Below, in pieces: positions 1-7,941 of a stretch of 35,368 nucleotides of DNA. Position 1 is the stretch's first letter. Each line of letters starts with the position of its first letter. The DNA comes from Akkermansia sp. GTDB taxonomy: Bacteria; Verrucomicrobiota; Verrucomicrobiia; Verrucomicrobiales; Akkermansiaceae. Below the pieces are notes generated by a model. It searched no databases. It saw only the letters and a program-made list of their open reading frames with translations, and was not told the DNA's origin. Position numbers and translations under genes: made by a program. The stretch covers positions 1 to 35,368 of the forward strand of contig JAUNRC010000015.1 in assembly GCA_030535875.1 (NCBI GenBank). The letters are read 5' to 3'.

Positions 1-214
1 GGGCATCAGCACCTCGTGCTTACTCTTTTCTATACGATTTATGGGATGGCAATGTTTTTGCAAGGATAATTTTTTAAACATTTGAAGAGATGTGTGTTAT
101 GCTTATCTAAAAGAATGTAAATATGCAGGGCCGGTTAGGTTTTGTAATATGGTGTTTTCGATATTAGCCGTCACTAAATATCGGAATAGAAGCCTGATGT
201 TTCTGTATCAGTGC
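1..214. other. Intergenic region at left edge, no gene recognised
   Basis: No convincing coding region is visible. The three plus-strand frames open at the left edge all close within about 85 bases and encode nothing I recognise, so a gene end running in from the left cannot be excluded. A 5-bp hairpin (AGCAC-ctc-GTGCT, 8-20) followed by a T-rich stretch could be a weak terminator for such a gene. A 7-bp inverted repeat (CGATATT/AATATCG, 159-183, 11-base loop) has no T-run and no clear partner gene. Confidence 0.4.
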
Positions 215-245
215 AAAAAAAAGCCGCAGCGGAACGGCTGCGGCT
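215..245 (-). terminator. Intrinsic terminator of the ftsH-rsfS operon
   Basis: Read on the minus strand, a perfect 9-bp stem (AGCCGCAGC/GCTGCGGCT, 6-base loop) is followed by eight T residues. It lies about 25 bases after the rsfS stop codon, so it should end the ftsH-rsfS transcript. Confidence 0.9.
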
Positions 246-269
246 GAGAAAACTTGGTGTAGCTGAGCT

Positions 270-626
270 TTATTCGGCAGAGGGAGACCATTCGATGCGG
301 TTCTCTTCTTTCCAGAATTTTTCCAGACCGTAGAACTCGCGCACTTCGTCGGCCATGATGTGAACCATCACGTCAATGTAGTCGAGAACGGACCACAGGG
401 CATTGGGGGTACGTTCAGCGTATACAGGCTCCACGTTGTATTTCTCGCCGACTTCCTTGTCGATGTCGCCGAGAACGGCGCGCAGGTGCGGAGTGGAGGT
501 GGCGGTGCAGACGATGGCGAAGTCTGTGATGGAGGAGGTGCCGCGCAGGTCATACACGGCGATGTTGGTGGCTTTGGCCTCATCGGCCGCAGCGGCGCAG
601 GCAAGAGCCAGTTCTTTGCTGTTCAT
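270..626 (-). CDS. rsfS: Ribosomal silencing factor RsfS
   Basis: RsfS (Iojap/DUF143 family) binds ribosomal protein L14 on the large subunit and blocks subunit joining, which lowers translation in slow growth. The 118-residue protein is of normal family length. It shows the typical order: an N-terminal helix (ELALACAAAADEAKATNI), the signature VYDLRGTSSITDFAIVCTAT near residues 24-43, and a C-terminal WSVLDYIDVMVHIM segment followed by REFYGLEKFW. The ATG start gives a normal N-terminus and no Shine-Dalgarno is visible. The gene follows ftsH after 21 bases and precedes a strong terminator, so it is probably the last gene of an ftsH-rsfS operon. In many other bacteria rsfS sits near nadD; that arrangement is not seen here. 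Confidence 0.93.
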   Translation of the reverse strand: MNSKELALACAAAADEAKATNIAVYDLRGTSSITDFAIVCTATSTPHLRAVLGDIDKEVGEKYNVEPVYAERTPNALWSVLDYIDVMVHIMADEVREFYGLEKFWKEENRIEWSPSAE

Positions 627-647
627 GGTTAGTATGAGAGAAGTGGG

Positions 648-2960
648 TTAGAGTTTTTCGGTTTCGGGAGTCTCGTTCGCCGGAGCAGGGGGCTGATCAT
701 CCGGTGTTTGGAGGTCGGTGGGAGCATCGAGCTCAACCGGCATGGCCGGGGGCAGCTCACGGGTGGGCGGAGTGCTCATGGTGCCGGTTTCGAGCAGCTC
801 GGCGATTTGTTCACCATTGAGGGTCTCGAACTCGATGAGCTTGTCGGCAATGAGCAGCAGGCGCTCACGGTTCTCCGTGAGAATGTTGATGGCGCGGTTG
901 TAGTTCTCGGTGACGATGCGCTGAATCTCCTCATCAATGAGTTGAGCCGTGCGCTCGGAGTAATTGCGGGTCGTCTGAGAAATGTCGCGTGCGAGGAATA
1001 CTTCGTTGTGGCTGGTGCCGTACTCGATGGGGCCGAGCTTCTCGCTCATGCCGTACACGCATACCATCTTGCGAGCGATGGCGGTGGCGGATTGGATATC
1101 GCCGCGAGCTCCGCCGGAGATGTCGCCGAAGATGACTTGCTCAGCACAGCGACCACCCATTGCCATGACGATGTAGTCGAGCAGCTCGCTCTTGTACTCG
1201 CTGTGCTTATCTTCATCGGGCAACATCATGGTCACACCCAGAGCAGGGCCGCGGGGAATGATGGTGACTTTGTGCAGCGGCAGACTTTTGCGAAGCTCGG
1301 TTTTGAGCAGACAGATGGCGTGACCGGCCTCGTGTACGGCGGTGTTGTACTTCTCCTTATCGGTGATTTCGAGGGAGCGGCGCTCACGCCCCCAGCGCAC
1401 TTTCTCACGAGCTTCTTCCAAATCACTTTGGGTGACGGTTGTCTTGTTGCGGCGGGCGGCAATGAGGGCTGCCTCATTTACGAGATTAGCCAGTTCGGCA
1501 CCCGAGAAGCCGGTGGTGGCGCGGGCGATGGGATTGAGGTCAGCGGCGGGGTCGAGCTTAATCTTGCGGGCATGAACGCGCAGGATTTGTTCGCGACCGG
1601 CGGCATCGGGCAGGTTGACGACTACCTGACGGTCGAAACGTCCCGGACGCAACAGAGCGGGGTCGAGCACATCCACGCGGTTGGTCGCTGCGATGACGAT
1701 GACGTTTTCATTGGCGGAGAAGCCGTCCATTTCTACCAGCAGGGCGTTGAGGGTTTGCTCACGCTCATCGTGACCGCCGCCTACGCCGTGGCCGCGATGA
1801 CGACCGACGGCATCGATTTCGTCGATGAAGATGAGACAGGGGGAGTGCTTCTTCGCCTCGGCAAACATGTCGCGCACGCGGCTGGCACCCACGCCCACAA
1901 ACATCTCGACAAAGTCAGAGCCGGAAATGGTATAGAAGGGAACATCGGCTTCGCCGGCAATGGCTTTGGCCAGAAGGGTCTTACCCGTACCGGGAGGTCC
2001 GACCATGAGCACACCCTTGGGGATGGTGCCGCCGAGGTTGCGGAACTTCTTGGGATTGCGGAGGAACTCCACGATTTCCCATACTTCTTCCTTGGCTTCG
2101 GATATGCCGGCTACATCTTTAAAGGTGATTTGATTTTGGCTCGGGTCGAGCAGTCTGGCTCGGCTGCGGGCGAACTTCATGGCTCCGCTGGGGCCGCCTC
2201 CCTGAGCACGGAAGAGGAAGATGAGGATGATGAAGATGAGAACCACCGGCAGGCAGTTGATAAGAATCATCTCCCATGTGTTGCTCTCGACTTTGTAGAC
2301 AGCATGACTTCCAAGCAGGTCGCGAACCTGATCACCTTGGAAGGTGCGGCTGAAAGTCACACTTATCGGCTCAACATCTTTGCGAGTCGGGGGAGTCTCG
2401 GGATTTTTGCGGTATTTGCCGATGATGATGCCCTGAGTATGTCCGGCATTGGTGTAGTGAATGACGGGCTGTTCTTCCGTGGTGTCGAGTATGCGACCTT
2501 CCTCGCCGAGTTTGCGGAAGTAGTCGGTGGAAATGACCTTGTCACCTTCGGGTTTCAGGGCATCGGGTGTCGTGCTTTCGGCTGTACGGGTGATGCCGTA
2601 GCGGTTGAAGAGGGTCTTGAGCTCCTCGCTTTCCGTGAAGGGCATGTAGAAGGGGGCGTAGGTAAAGCTCGGCTCCTTTTTATAGACATAGGCGTTGATA
2701 GTGCCGTTGCTGGAGCTGTCGTTGCTGACAACCTCGATGGGGAATTCGTCGGGGTTGGTGAGTACGACTTTCCCCTTGCGGTAATCTTTGCGGAAATCGT
2801 CAAAGGTGATGCCACGGGCGGGACTGCCCATGCCTCCGTCGGATGTGAAGGCAAGCAGCAGAATGCCGGTGATGACGGCCATGAGAATCCATACTCCCCA
2901 GTTGGGGGAGTTGCCCGGTGTGGGGGGGAGCCCGTTCTTGTTCTGGTTTTGGTCTGCCAT
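648..2960 (-). CDS. ftsH: ATP-dependent zinc metalloprotease FtsH
   Basis: FtsH is a membrane-anchored hexameric AAA+ protease that extracts and degrades damaged membrane proteins and some cytoplasmic regulators. Visible parts in order: a first membrane segment at about residues 20-38; a large periplasmic region to about 225; a second membrane segment at about 228-250; the Walker A motif GPPGTGKT at 321-328; Walker B (LIFIDEIDA); the second region of homology ([20 protein letters not shown]); the zinc site HEAGH at 543-547 with a downstream acidic ligand in [11 protein letters not shown]; and a proline- and acid-rich tail. At 770 residues it is longer than E. coli FtsH (about 645), mainly because of the periplasmic region and the tail. 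It is divergent from rnc. A weak promoter (ATGACG, 18 bp, TAGAGT, 3018-2989) is possible. rsfS follows after 21 bases. Confidence 0.97.
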   Translation of the reverse strand: MADQNQNKNGLPPTPGNSPNWGVWILMAVITGILLLAFTSDGGMGSPARGITFDDFRKDYRKGKVVLTNPDEFPIEVVSNDSSSNGTINAYVYKKEPSFTYAPFYMPFTESEELKTLFNRYGITRTAESTTPDALKPEGDKVISTDYFRKLGEEGRILDTTEEQPVIHYTNAGHTQGIIIGKYRKNPETPPTRKDVEPISVTFSRTFQGDQVRDLLGSHAVYKVESNTWEMILINCLPVVLIFIILIFLFRAQGGGPSGAMKFARSRARLLDPSQNQITFKDVAGISEAKEEVWEIVEFLRNPKKFRNLGGTIPKGVLMVGPPGTGKTLLAKAIAGEADVPFYTISGSDFVEMFVGVGASRVRDMFAEAKKHSPCLIFIDEIDAVGRHRGHGVGGGHDEREQTLNALLVEMDGFSANENVIVIAATNRVDVLDPALLRPGRFDRQVVVNLPDAAGREQILRVHARKIKLDPAADLNPIARATTGFSGAELANLVNEAALIAARRNKTTVTQSDLEEAREKVRWGRERRSLEITDKEKYNTAVHEAGHAICLLKTELRKSLPLHKVTIIPRGPALGVTMMLPDEDKHSEYKSELLDYIVMAMGGRCAEQVIFGDISGGARGDIQSATAIARKMVCVYGMSEKLGPIEYGTSHNEVFLARDISQTTRNYSERTAQLIDEEIQRIVTENYNRAINILTENRERLLLIADKLIEFETLNGEQIAELLETGTMSTPPTRELPPAMPVELDAPTDLQTPDDQPPAPANETPETEKL

Positions 2961-3075
2961 TGGCTCGTTGAGGGTTTATGATAATTTTACTCTATTTGAG
3001 CGAGGAGATAAACGTCATTTCGAGACATAAAGCTCCAAAAGCATGTCATGATGCCCTATATGTGGGTTGAACCGC

Positions 3076-3104
3076 TGGTCAAGCCGGCTTTTATGTGTTA
3101 TGGT
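3076..3104 (+). promoter_or_regulatory. Putative promoter of rnc, nearly leaderless
   Basis: TGGTCA (3076-3081) and TATGGT (3099-3104) are separated by 17 bp, each matching 4 of 6 consensus bases. The -10 box ends 6 bases before the ATG at 3111. The hexamers alone are weak; the call rests on the same geometry recurring at other genes in this window. Confidence 0.4.
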
Positions 3105-3110
3105 TGGTGC

Positions 3111-3803
3111 ATGCACTTGCAAGCAGTAGAGCAAAGCCTTGGATATAATTTTACGGATATTGTCTGGTTACGTCAGGCGCTTACCCACCCGAGCAGTGAC
3201 CAGAAGCGTAAGACCAACCTTAATTATGAGCGCTTGGAGTTCTTGGGCGATGCCGTGCTGGAGCTGGTGGTGAGCCGTGAGCTCTTCAGTCTTTTTCCGA
3301 AAGTTGATGAAGGCACTCTTACCAAGTTGCGCTCAGGTATCGTGAGCCGTCAGCACCTCGCCGGGCTATGCCGGAGCTTGGGGTGGGGGGAGCACATTAC
3401 CATGAGCCCCCAGTTGGAGAAGAACGGCGGCCGTGAGGCTGTATCCGTCTTGGCTAATACTTTTGAGAGTGTGCTGGGTGCCGTTATGATGGACTCCAAT
3501 TACAACGCTGCGAGAAAAGTGGCGCTGACTCTCATGGCCGACAGTTTGGCGAATGCTGAGAATTATCTGGAAGTCAATCACAAGGGAAAATTGTTGGAAG
3601 TGTTGCAGGCGGTTGACGGTACGGGGCCGGATTATGATGTGGTGCTTGTGGACCCGGAAAAGCCGGCAGGTCCGTTTCATGCGCGTGTCCTTTGGCACGA
3701 TATGGTGTTGGGTGAGGCTGACGGCAGCAGCAAGCACCGCGCTCAGGTGAGTGCAGCGGCCGCTGCTCTGGCTGCTAAGCTCTGGGAGCAGCCCGTAAAC
3801 TGA
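3111..3803 (+). CDS. rnc: Ribonuclease III
   Basis: RNase III cleaves double-stranded RNA, notably in rRNA precursor maturation. The catalytic domain carries the signature NYERLEFLGDA with E40, E43 and D47 at the metal-binding positions. A second catalytic segment ANTFESVLGA has the essential glutamate (E119) but an asparagine (N116) where E. coli has Asp114. A double-stranded-RNA-binding domain follows (KLLEVLQAVDGTGPDYDVV to the end, with the late HRAQVSAAAAALAAKL helix). From this start the protein has 230 residues, close to E. coli's 226. The frame is open further up to 3048, but the ATG at 3111 (MHLQAVEQSLGYNF) matches the family N-terminus and sits 6 bases after a possible -10 box. It is divergent from ftsH. 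Confidence 0.96.
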   Translation: MHLQAVEQSLGYNFTDIVWLRQALTHPSSDQKRKTNLNYERLEFLGDAVLELVVSRELFSLFPKVDEGTLTKLRSGIVSRQHLAGLCRSLGWGEHITMSPQLEKNGGREAVSVLANTFESVLGAVMMDSNYNAARKVALTLMADSLANAENYLEVNHKGKLLEVLQAVDGTGPDYDVVLVDPEKPAGPFHARVLWHDMVLGEADGSSKHRAQVSAAAAALAAKLWEQPVN

Positions 3804-3854
3804 AAAAATTAACATGCAGCCACTTTTTCTGCTTTATTTACGCGGAGAAGTGGT

Positions 3855-3860
3855 TATAAT
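3855..3860 (+). promoter_or_regulatory. Putative -10 box of the aminotransferase gene
   Basis: A perfect TATAAT lies 24 bases before the ATG at 3885, which would give a leader of roughly 18 bases. No good -35 hexamer is visible at 16-18 bp (only TTTATT-like sequence near 3833), so the call rests on the -10 box and position. Confidence 0.45.
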
Positions 3861-3884
3861 GGCTCCGTTCACAATTTTTTTATC

Positions 3885-4736
3885 ATGAAAATCTGGTTAG
3901 ACGGAAAATTGGTTGATTCGGCTGAGGCCACGGTTTCGGTGTTCGATCACGGTGTGTTGTACGGCGATGGCGTGTTCGAGGGCATTCGCTTCTATTCCGG
4001 AAAGGTATTCCGCCTGGAGGAACATATCGTTCGCTTGTTCGACTCGATGCGCTATCTGAACATTCAATGCCCCTGGAGCTTTGAAGAGGTATGTCAGGCA
4101 ACGAAGGATACCGTTGCCGCCAATGGAATGGAGGATGGTTATATCCGCCTCGTCGTGACTCGCGGTAAGGGGGATTTGGGCCTCAATCCCCGCAACTGCC
4201 CCAAGCCCGGTATGTTCATTATCGTTCAGAACATTGCTCTTTATCCCGCCGAGATGTATGAGAATGGTTTGAGCATGATTACCTCCACCTTCCGTCGCCC
4301 GAATCCTGATGTGCTTTGCCAGCAGGTTAAGAGCCTTAACTATCTCAACGGCATTTCCGCTAAGATGGAGGCCGTCGCTCAGGGCGCCGGCGAGGCTCTT
4401 ATGCTCAATCAGCGCGGTAATGTGGCTGAGTGTACGGGTGACAACATCTTCATCGTTCGTAACGGTGTGGTCATGACTCCTCCTCTTACCGAGGGTGCGC
4501 TGGGCGGTATTACCCGTCACGCTGTGTTTGACATCTGCGAGGAGTTGGGCATTCCCTGCATTGAGAAGGTGATGAACCGCTTTGATGTGCTGAGCTCCGA
4601 CGAGTGTTTCCTGACCGGTACGGCGGCCGAAGTGATTGCTGCCACCTCATTGGACGGTCGCAAGATTGGCAGTGGTGTGGCCGGTCCCATCACCGGTCGT
4701 ATTTTGGCTCGCTTCCGCACTCTGGTACGCGAGTAA
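3885..4736 (+). CDS. ilvE: Branched-chain-amino-acid-type aminotransferase (class IV)
   Basis: This is a fold-type IV, PLP-dependent aminotransferase. The likely role is the last transamination in leucine, isoleucine and valine synthesis, or the first step of their breakdown, using glutamate/2-oxoglutarate. Visible features are the N-terminal MKIWLDGKLV strand, HGVLYGDGVFEGIRFYSGKV, the PLP lysine in QQVKSLNYLNG (K149), the E-rich cofactor segment NVAECTGDNIFIV, the phosphate-binding TEGALGGITR, and FLTGTAAEV near the C-terminus. The 283-residue length fits IlvE and the related D-amino-acid transaminase and aminodeoxychorismate lyase families. SLNYLNG and ECTGDNIFIV favour the BCAT side, so substrate is inferred. 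A good terminator follows, so the gene may be monocistronic. Confidence 0.88.
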   Translation: MKIWLDGKLVDSAEATVSVFDHGVLYGDGVFEGIRFYSGKVFRLEEHIVRLFDSMRYLNIQCPWSFEEVCQATKDTVAANGMEDGYIRLVVTRGKGDLGLNPRNCPKPGMFIIVQNIALYPAEMYENGLSMITSTFRRPNPDVLCQQVKSLNYLNGISAKMEAVAQGAGEALMLNQRGNVAECTGDNIFIVRNGVVMTPPLTEGALGGITRHAVFDICEELGIPCIEKVMNRFDVLSSDECFLTGTAAEVIAATSLDGRKIGSGVAGPITGRILARFRTLVRE

Positions 4737-4756
4737 ATCATGTATTCTTTATGAAA

Positions 4757-4790
4757 AGGCGGCAGGGCAGATGTTCTGCCGCCTTTCTTA
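4757..4790 (+). terminator. Terminator-like hairpin after the aminotransferase
   Basis: A perfect 9-bp stem (AGGCGGCAG/CTGCCGCCT, 10-base loop) is followed by the T-rich TTCTTATACTTT. It lies 20 bases after the aminotransferase stop and only about 12 bases (stem end) before the next gene's ATG at 4797. Confidence 0.8.
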
Positions 4791-4796
4791 TACTTT

Positions 4797-5315
4797 ATGG
4801 AAACACTCTGCAAGGGAAAATTTCTCAACATGGTGCGCGAGGGGCGCTGGGAGTTCTGCGAGCGTGTGAACAATACCGCCGCCGCCATGATTTTTGCCTG
4901 CACCCCGGAGGGACGCGTGTTGTTGGTGGAGGAATATCGCCCGCCCATAGCGGCACAGAGTATCTGCTTTCCTGCCGGACTGGTTGGGGATGAAGGGCCT
5001 GAGCAGGCTACTGCAGCCGCTCGGCGCGAATTGCTGGAGGAGACCGGCTACGCGGCTGCTGACATGCGCTACCTTTTTACCGGACCGTCATCTCCCGGTT
5101 TGACCTCGGAGGTGATTTCTTTTTATTTGGCGGATGGTTTGGTGAAAGAAGGCCCCGGAGGCGGTGTGGCAGGGGAGAATATCATTGTTCACGAGGTGCC
5201 GCGAGAGGAGATGGATGATTGGCTGATGGCACAGGTGGCTGCCGGCAAGTCGATAGACCCTCGAATCTATACCGGACTGTACTTCCTGGACCGCCGAAAC
5301 GGCAATCGTAATTGA
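4797..5315 (+). CDS. Nudix hydrolase, ADP-ribose-pyrophosphatase-like
   Basis: Nudix enzymes hydrolyse nucleoside diphosphates linked to another moiety, using a divalent metal held by the Nudix box. The box is visible here in PAGLVGDEGPEQ followed by ATAAARRELLEETGY. The RELLEETGY core and the upstream glutamate are in register; the first glycine is displaced by a short spacing change. VLLVEEYRPP upstream and FTGPSSPGLTSE downstream are typical of the ADP-ribose pyrophosphatase (NudF-like) branch. That substrate is an inference. The 172-residue length is normal. The start directly follows a terminator-like hairpin and no Shine-Dalgarno or clear promoter is visible. The GYF-domain gene begins 9 bases after the stop, so the two are probably co-transcribed. 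Confidence 0.88.
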   Translation: METLCKGKFLNMVREGRWEFCERVNNTAAAMIFACTPEGRVLLVEEYRPPIAAQSICFPAGLVGDEGPEQATAAARRELLEETGYAAADMRYLFTGPSSPGLTSEVISFYLADGLVKEGPGGGVAGENIIVHEVPREEMDDWLMAQVAAGKSIDPRIYTGLYFLDRRNGNRN

Positions 5316-5324
5316 TGTGATTTT

Positions 5325-5951
5325 ATGACTACTCAGACTCAATACTATGTTACCAAGCCCGGCGGCAAGCCGACCGGACCGTATACCATCGACGAACTCG
5401 AGAAGTTAGCTGCTGAAGGCAAGCTGACCGAGGAGAATATCTACTGCGTGGAAGGAATGTCGGAATGGCTGCCTATCAGCCGAATCGTAGATCTGCCGCA
5501 GGGGAAGAATGTTGATGTGCCGCCGGTCCCTGCCGAGCCGTCTCTGCCGTCCGTTCCCGAGGTGCCTTCCGTGCCGACAGGAGCACAGACCATGCCGTCT
5601 GTTCCGCAGGCTCCTACCGGTGACAAGCCCAATACCCACATGACCGGGGCACTTATTGCGCTGGTGGTTACTTTCCTGAGCTTTTTTCTCAGCTTGCCTT
5701 TGGCGCTGGTGGCATTGGTTCAGGCCTGTCGTGCGGATTCCGCCTGGACGCGTGGCGATGCCGGTGAATGCCGACGATTGGCGGGTTCCGCCCTGTTGTG
5801 GCTTAAAATGACATGGGGCTTTACCATTTTGCAGTTGCTGCTTGTCATTGTAGGCGCTGTGTATGTAGGTGTTTACCTTTATCCGGAGCTTGAGCGTGAA
5901 CTGAACAATCGGCATCCTCTGGTGCCGTATGAGGAAGTTGGTGAGTTCTGA
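5325..5951 (+). CDS. GYF_2-domain protein with CD225/dispanin-like membrane region
   Basis: Residues 6-58 look like a GYF_2 (DUF4339) domain: QYYVTKPGGKPTGPYTIDEL and VEGMSEWLPIS carry the usual glycine-proline-tyrosine and conserved tryptophan. Such domains are thought to bind proline-rich peptides. A linker rich in proline, valine and serine follows (about 63-100), and could itself be a ligand for a GYF fold. The last half has two hydrophobic segments (about 106-132 and 158-185) around ALVQACRADSAWTRGDAGEC. That resembles the CD225/dispanin (IFITM-like) pattern of two helices with an intervening (S)xxxxGDxxxA loop. The membrane location is well supported; the function is unknown. It follows the Nudix gene by 9 bases and ends at a hairpin shared with zupT. 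Confidence 0.75.
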   Translation: MTTQTQYYVTKPGGKPTGPYTIDELEKLAAEGKLTEENIYCVEGMSEWLPISRIVDLPQGKNVDVPPVPAEPSLPSVPEVPSVPTGAQTMPSVPQAPTGDKPNTHMTGALIALVVTFLSFFLSLPLALVALVQACRADSAWTRGDAGECRRLAGSALLWLKMTWGFTILQLLLVIVGAVYVGVYLYPELERELNNRHPLVPYEEVGEF

Positions 5952-5963
5952 CGACTCGCCGTG

Positions 5964-5997
5964 CATGGCTGCCGTTGTTCAGAGGACGGCAGCCATG
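5964..5997. terminator. Hairpin between convergent genes, possible bidirectional terminator
   Basis: A perfect 12-bp inverted repeat (CATGGCTGCCGT/ACGGCAGCCATG, 10-base loop) lies between the GYF-domain gene and zupT. Its right arm is inside the zupT 3' end and the zupT stop codon (5979-5981) spans the loop. Neither side has a T-run, so efficient intrinsic termination is uncertain. Confidence 0.55.
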
Positions 5998-6788
5998 ATG
6001 AACATACCCGCCATTACTCCACCTATACTCAGGTGGTGGTGACCCCAGCGCTCGGCCATCGGCAGGAGTTCGTCAAAGGAAATGAACACCATAATGCCTG
6101 CCACGATGGCGAAGAGTACTCCCAACAACGCGGCATTCAGGAACGGCAACAGCACCAGCATGCAGACCAGTGCTCCCAGCGGCTCCGCAAGCCCTGTGAG
6201 CGTGCCTACCCAGAATGCCTTGCGGCGGCTCCCGGTACCGTAGAGAAGGGGGACGGCCACGGTGAGTCCTTCAGGAATATTGTGAATGGCAACGGCCAGT
6301 GCAACGGAGGTGGCTATGCTGATGTTGTCGAACGCCGCCGCCACGGTCGCCATGCCTTCCGGGAAATTGTGTACACCGATGGCAATGGCAAAGAGAAAGG
6401 CGGAGCGCTTAACTTTATTCCGGCTTTTTACGCAGGTGGCACATTGTGCCTCGTGAATTTCATTTTCACTGAGGAATTCGTGCGGGTTTTCATCCTCGGG
6501 TACAAGTTTGTCAATCAGCGCGGCCAATCCCATGCCCCCGAAGAAGGCTCCCAGTACAATCCATTTGTTCGCTAAGCCCTCCCCCAGTTTTTCCATCGCT
6601 AAGGGCATGAGCTCCATGAAAGATATGTAGACCATTACTCCGGCACTTGCCCCAAGCGAGAACGTCAGCATGCGGGCATTCGTGTGTTTGAGAAAGAGGG
6701 CCACGGCGGCACCGATTCCCGTGCAGAGCCCTGCCAGCAGTGAGAGTGCGCCACCAATGAGTAATTGCTCTTCCATGCTGTTAAACAT
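5979..6788 (-). CDS. zupT: ZIP-family divalent metal transporter (ZupT-like)
   Basis: ZIP proteins import zinc and other divalent metals across the inner membrane. Eight hydrophobic segments are apparent. The two metal-binding helices carry HNFPEG (with GVHNFPEGMA) and HNIPEG (with AIHNIPEGL), the hallmark of the ZupT/GufA branch. A loop between the third and fourth segments (roughly residues 95-125) has His, Glu and a CATC pair that could bind metal. The 269-residue length fits (E. coli ZupT 257). Two ATGs compete: 6788 and 6776 (MEEQLL). A strong promoter ends only 5 bases before 6788, so an mRNA beginning there might favour 6776. It is divergent from menC and convergent with the GYF-domain gene. 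Confidence 0.93.
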   Translation of the reverse strand: MFNSMEEQLLIGGALSLLAGLCTGIGAAVALFLKHTNARMLTFSLGASAGVMVYISFMELMPLAMEKLGEGLANKWIVLGAFFGGMGLAALIDKLVPEDENPHEFLSENEIHEAQCATCVKSRNKVKRSAFLFAIAIGVHNFPEGMATVAAAFDNISIATSVALAVAIHNIPEGLTVAVPLLYGTGSRRKAFWVGTLTGLAEPLGALVCMLVLLPFLNAALLGVLFAIVAGIMVFISFDELLPMAERWGHHHLSIGGVMAGMFIMAAVL

Positions 6789-6793
6789 GGCTT

Positions 6794-6822
6794 TTTGTAC
6801 CTTATATCCCCTCGGCTGTCAA
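6794..6822 (-). promoter_or_regulatory. Promoter of zupT
   Basis: On the minus strand a perfect TTGACA (6822-6817) is followed after 17 bp by TACAAA (6799-6794). The -10 box ends 5 bases before the ATG at 6788 and 17 bases before the alternative ATG at 6776. No Zur-type palindrome was recognised around it. Confidence 0.6.
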
Positions 6823-6882
6823 TCAAAATGGCTTACTGAGCCCACTTATTGTCAAAAATATGTCGGTGAACACAGAATCGGC

Positions 6883-6911
6883 GTGACAAATGGGGGAAGA
6901 AAGAGTAAATT
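6883..6911 (+). promoter_or_regulatory. Putative promoter of menC, nearly leaderless
   Basis: GTGACA (6883-6888) and TAAATT (6906-6911) are 17 bp apart. The -10 box ends 5 bases before the ATG at 6917. A second candidate, TTGTCA (6849-6854) with CAGAAT (6873-6878, 18 bp), would serve the upstream ATG at 6890. Confidence 0.45.
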
Positions 6912-6916
6912 TCGGT

Positions 6917-7858
6917 ATGCACTATACTCCTTACACTCTTTATCCCGTGGGCGCTCTGAGCGCTCGTGCTGCCGCTCAGCCGCGCGAGGGCGTGTTGCTG
7001 CGTGGTGATAACGGCGGTTATGCTTGCTTGCAGTCATGGCCTGAATTGGGCGATTCTCCGCTTGAGTACGAGCTGGATGCCCTGCGTGACGGTACCCCGC
7101 TTTGTTTGGGAGAGAGAGCACTTAAGTGCATTGAGCTTGATGGCGATGCCCGTGCCCGCGGCGTGAGCCTGTTTGAGGGGCTGACCATTCCCCGCAGTCA
7201 TGCCACATTGACGGTGAGTGCAACCCCGGCTCAGGTGTACAATCTGCACCAGCGCGGTTTCCGTGTGGGTAAGATTAAGGTTGTTCCCAAACTTGCCACA
7301 ACCGTGGAGCGCCTGACGAACCTCGCTTCGATGGTTCCGGATTGGAAGTGGCGCGTAGACTTTAACTGTACCCTGTCGCTGGAGGCTGCTTTGACCTTCT
7401 GGGATATGCTGTCGGATGCCATGAAAGAGCGCATAGACTTTGTGGAAGATCCCTGCTATTACGACGTGAATGTGTGGCAGGCCCTGCAGGATGCCGGCAT
7501 GCCCTTGGGTTACGATACGCCCTTGCAGGAGAGCTCCATTCCGGCTCGTACCAGCAAGCCGATGATGCGCCTTGTGAAGCCGGCTCGCCATCACAGCAAC
7601 AGCGGTTTGCCGGTGTTCACCACCTATCTTGATCACCCGCTGGGCCAGTGTTGGGCCGCTTACAATGCCGCTAAGTTCTACACCGGTAAGCCGGCGGAGG
7701 AGGTGCCGCTCTGCGGCCTTGTCACGCAGCATGTGTTCCGTCCCAATCCTTTCTCGGAGGAGCTTGGTTTGGATGTCACACCGGAGTTCCATGCTCCTAA
7801 GGGAACCGGTCTGGGCTTCGATTCTCTACTGAAGGCGCTGCCGTGGAAGAAGCTGTGA
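6917..7858 (+). CDS. menC: o-Succinylbenzoate synthase-like enzyme, enolase superfamily
   Basis: MenC dehydrates SHCHC to o-succinylbenzoate in menaquinone synthesis; menaquinone would be the electron acceptor for the complex I encoded at the right of this window. The full set of enolase-superfamily catalytic residues is in place: K119 and K121 (GKIKV), metal ligands D148 (RVDFN), E177 (FVEDP) and D200 (YDTPL), and K221 (RLVKP). Their spacing closely follows E. coli MenC (131, 133, 161, 190, 213, 235). The length from this start is 313 residues. The ATG at 6890 adds nine residues unlike the family; 6917 gives the expected first strand (MHYTPYTLYPV) and follows a -10 box by 5 bases. No other men gene is adjacent. 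A muconate- or dipeptide-epimerase role is possible but less likely. Confidence 0.8.
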   Translation: MHYTPYTLYPVGALSARAAAQPREGVLLRGDNGGYACLQSWPELGDSPLEYELDALRDGTPLCLGERALKCIELDGDARARGVSLFEGLTIPRSHATLTVSATPAQVYNLHQRGFRVGKIKVVPKLATTVERLTNLASMVPDWKWRVDFNCTLSLEAALTFWDMLSDAMKERIDFVEDPCYYDVNVWQALQDAGMPLGYDTPLQESSIPARTSKPMMRLVKPARHHSNSGLPVFTTYLDHPLGQCWAAYNAAKFYTGKPAEEVPLCGLVTQHVFRPNPFSEELGLDVTPEFHAPKGTGLGFDSLLKALPWKKL

Positions 7859-7885
7859 TTTTCACGGCTCGGATAAACTGATTAT

Positions 7886-7937
7886 AAAGAACAAAGTGAA
7901 GTGCCGATAAAAGCGCAGTTCACTTTGTTCTTTTTTT
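7886..7937 (+). terminator. Terminator after menC, adjoining the next gene's start
   Basis: A perfect 15-bp stem (7886-7900 with 7919-7933, 18-base loop) runs into a tract of eight T residues (7930-7937). It lies 27 bases after the menC stop and ends 4 bases before the ATG of the next co-directional gene. Confidence 0.88.
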
Positions 7938-7941
7938 GACG

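Noticed and set aside
1..69. Possible C-terminus of a plus-strand gene entering from the left
   Set aside because: All three frames close soon and none resembles a known protein end; there is too little sequence to support a call.
159..183. 7-bp inverted repeat in the left intergenic region
   Set aside because: Too short and without a T-run or nearby start codon to call a terminator or operator.
708..2981. Long plus-strand open frame (757 codons) opposite ftsH
   Set aside because: It is the antisense shadow of a clearly real ftsH; the translation is low in family-like motifs and typical of a GC-rich mirror frame.
3804..3860. Possible hairpin (CCACTT with AAGTGG) after rnc
   Set aside because: The stem is short and imperfect with a long loop and no following T-run, and it overlaps the next gene's -10 box.
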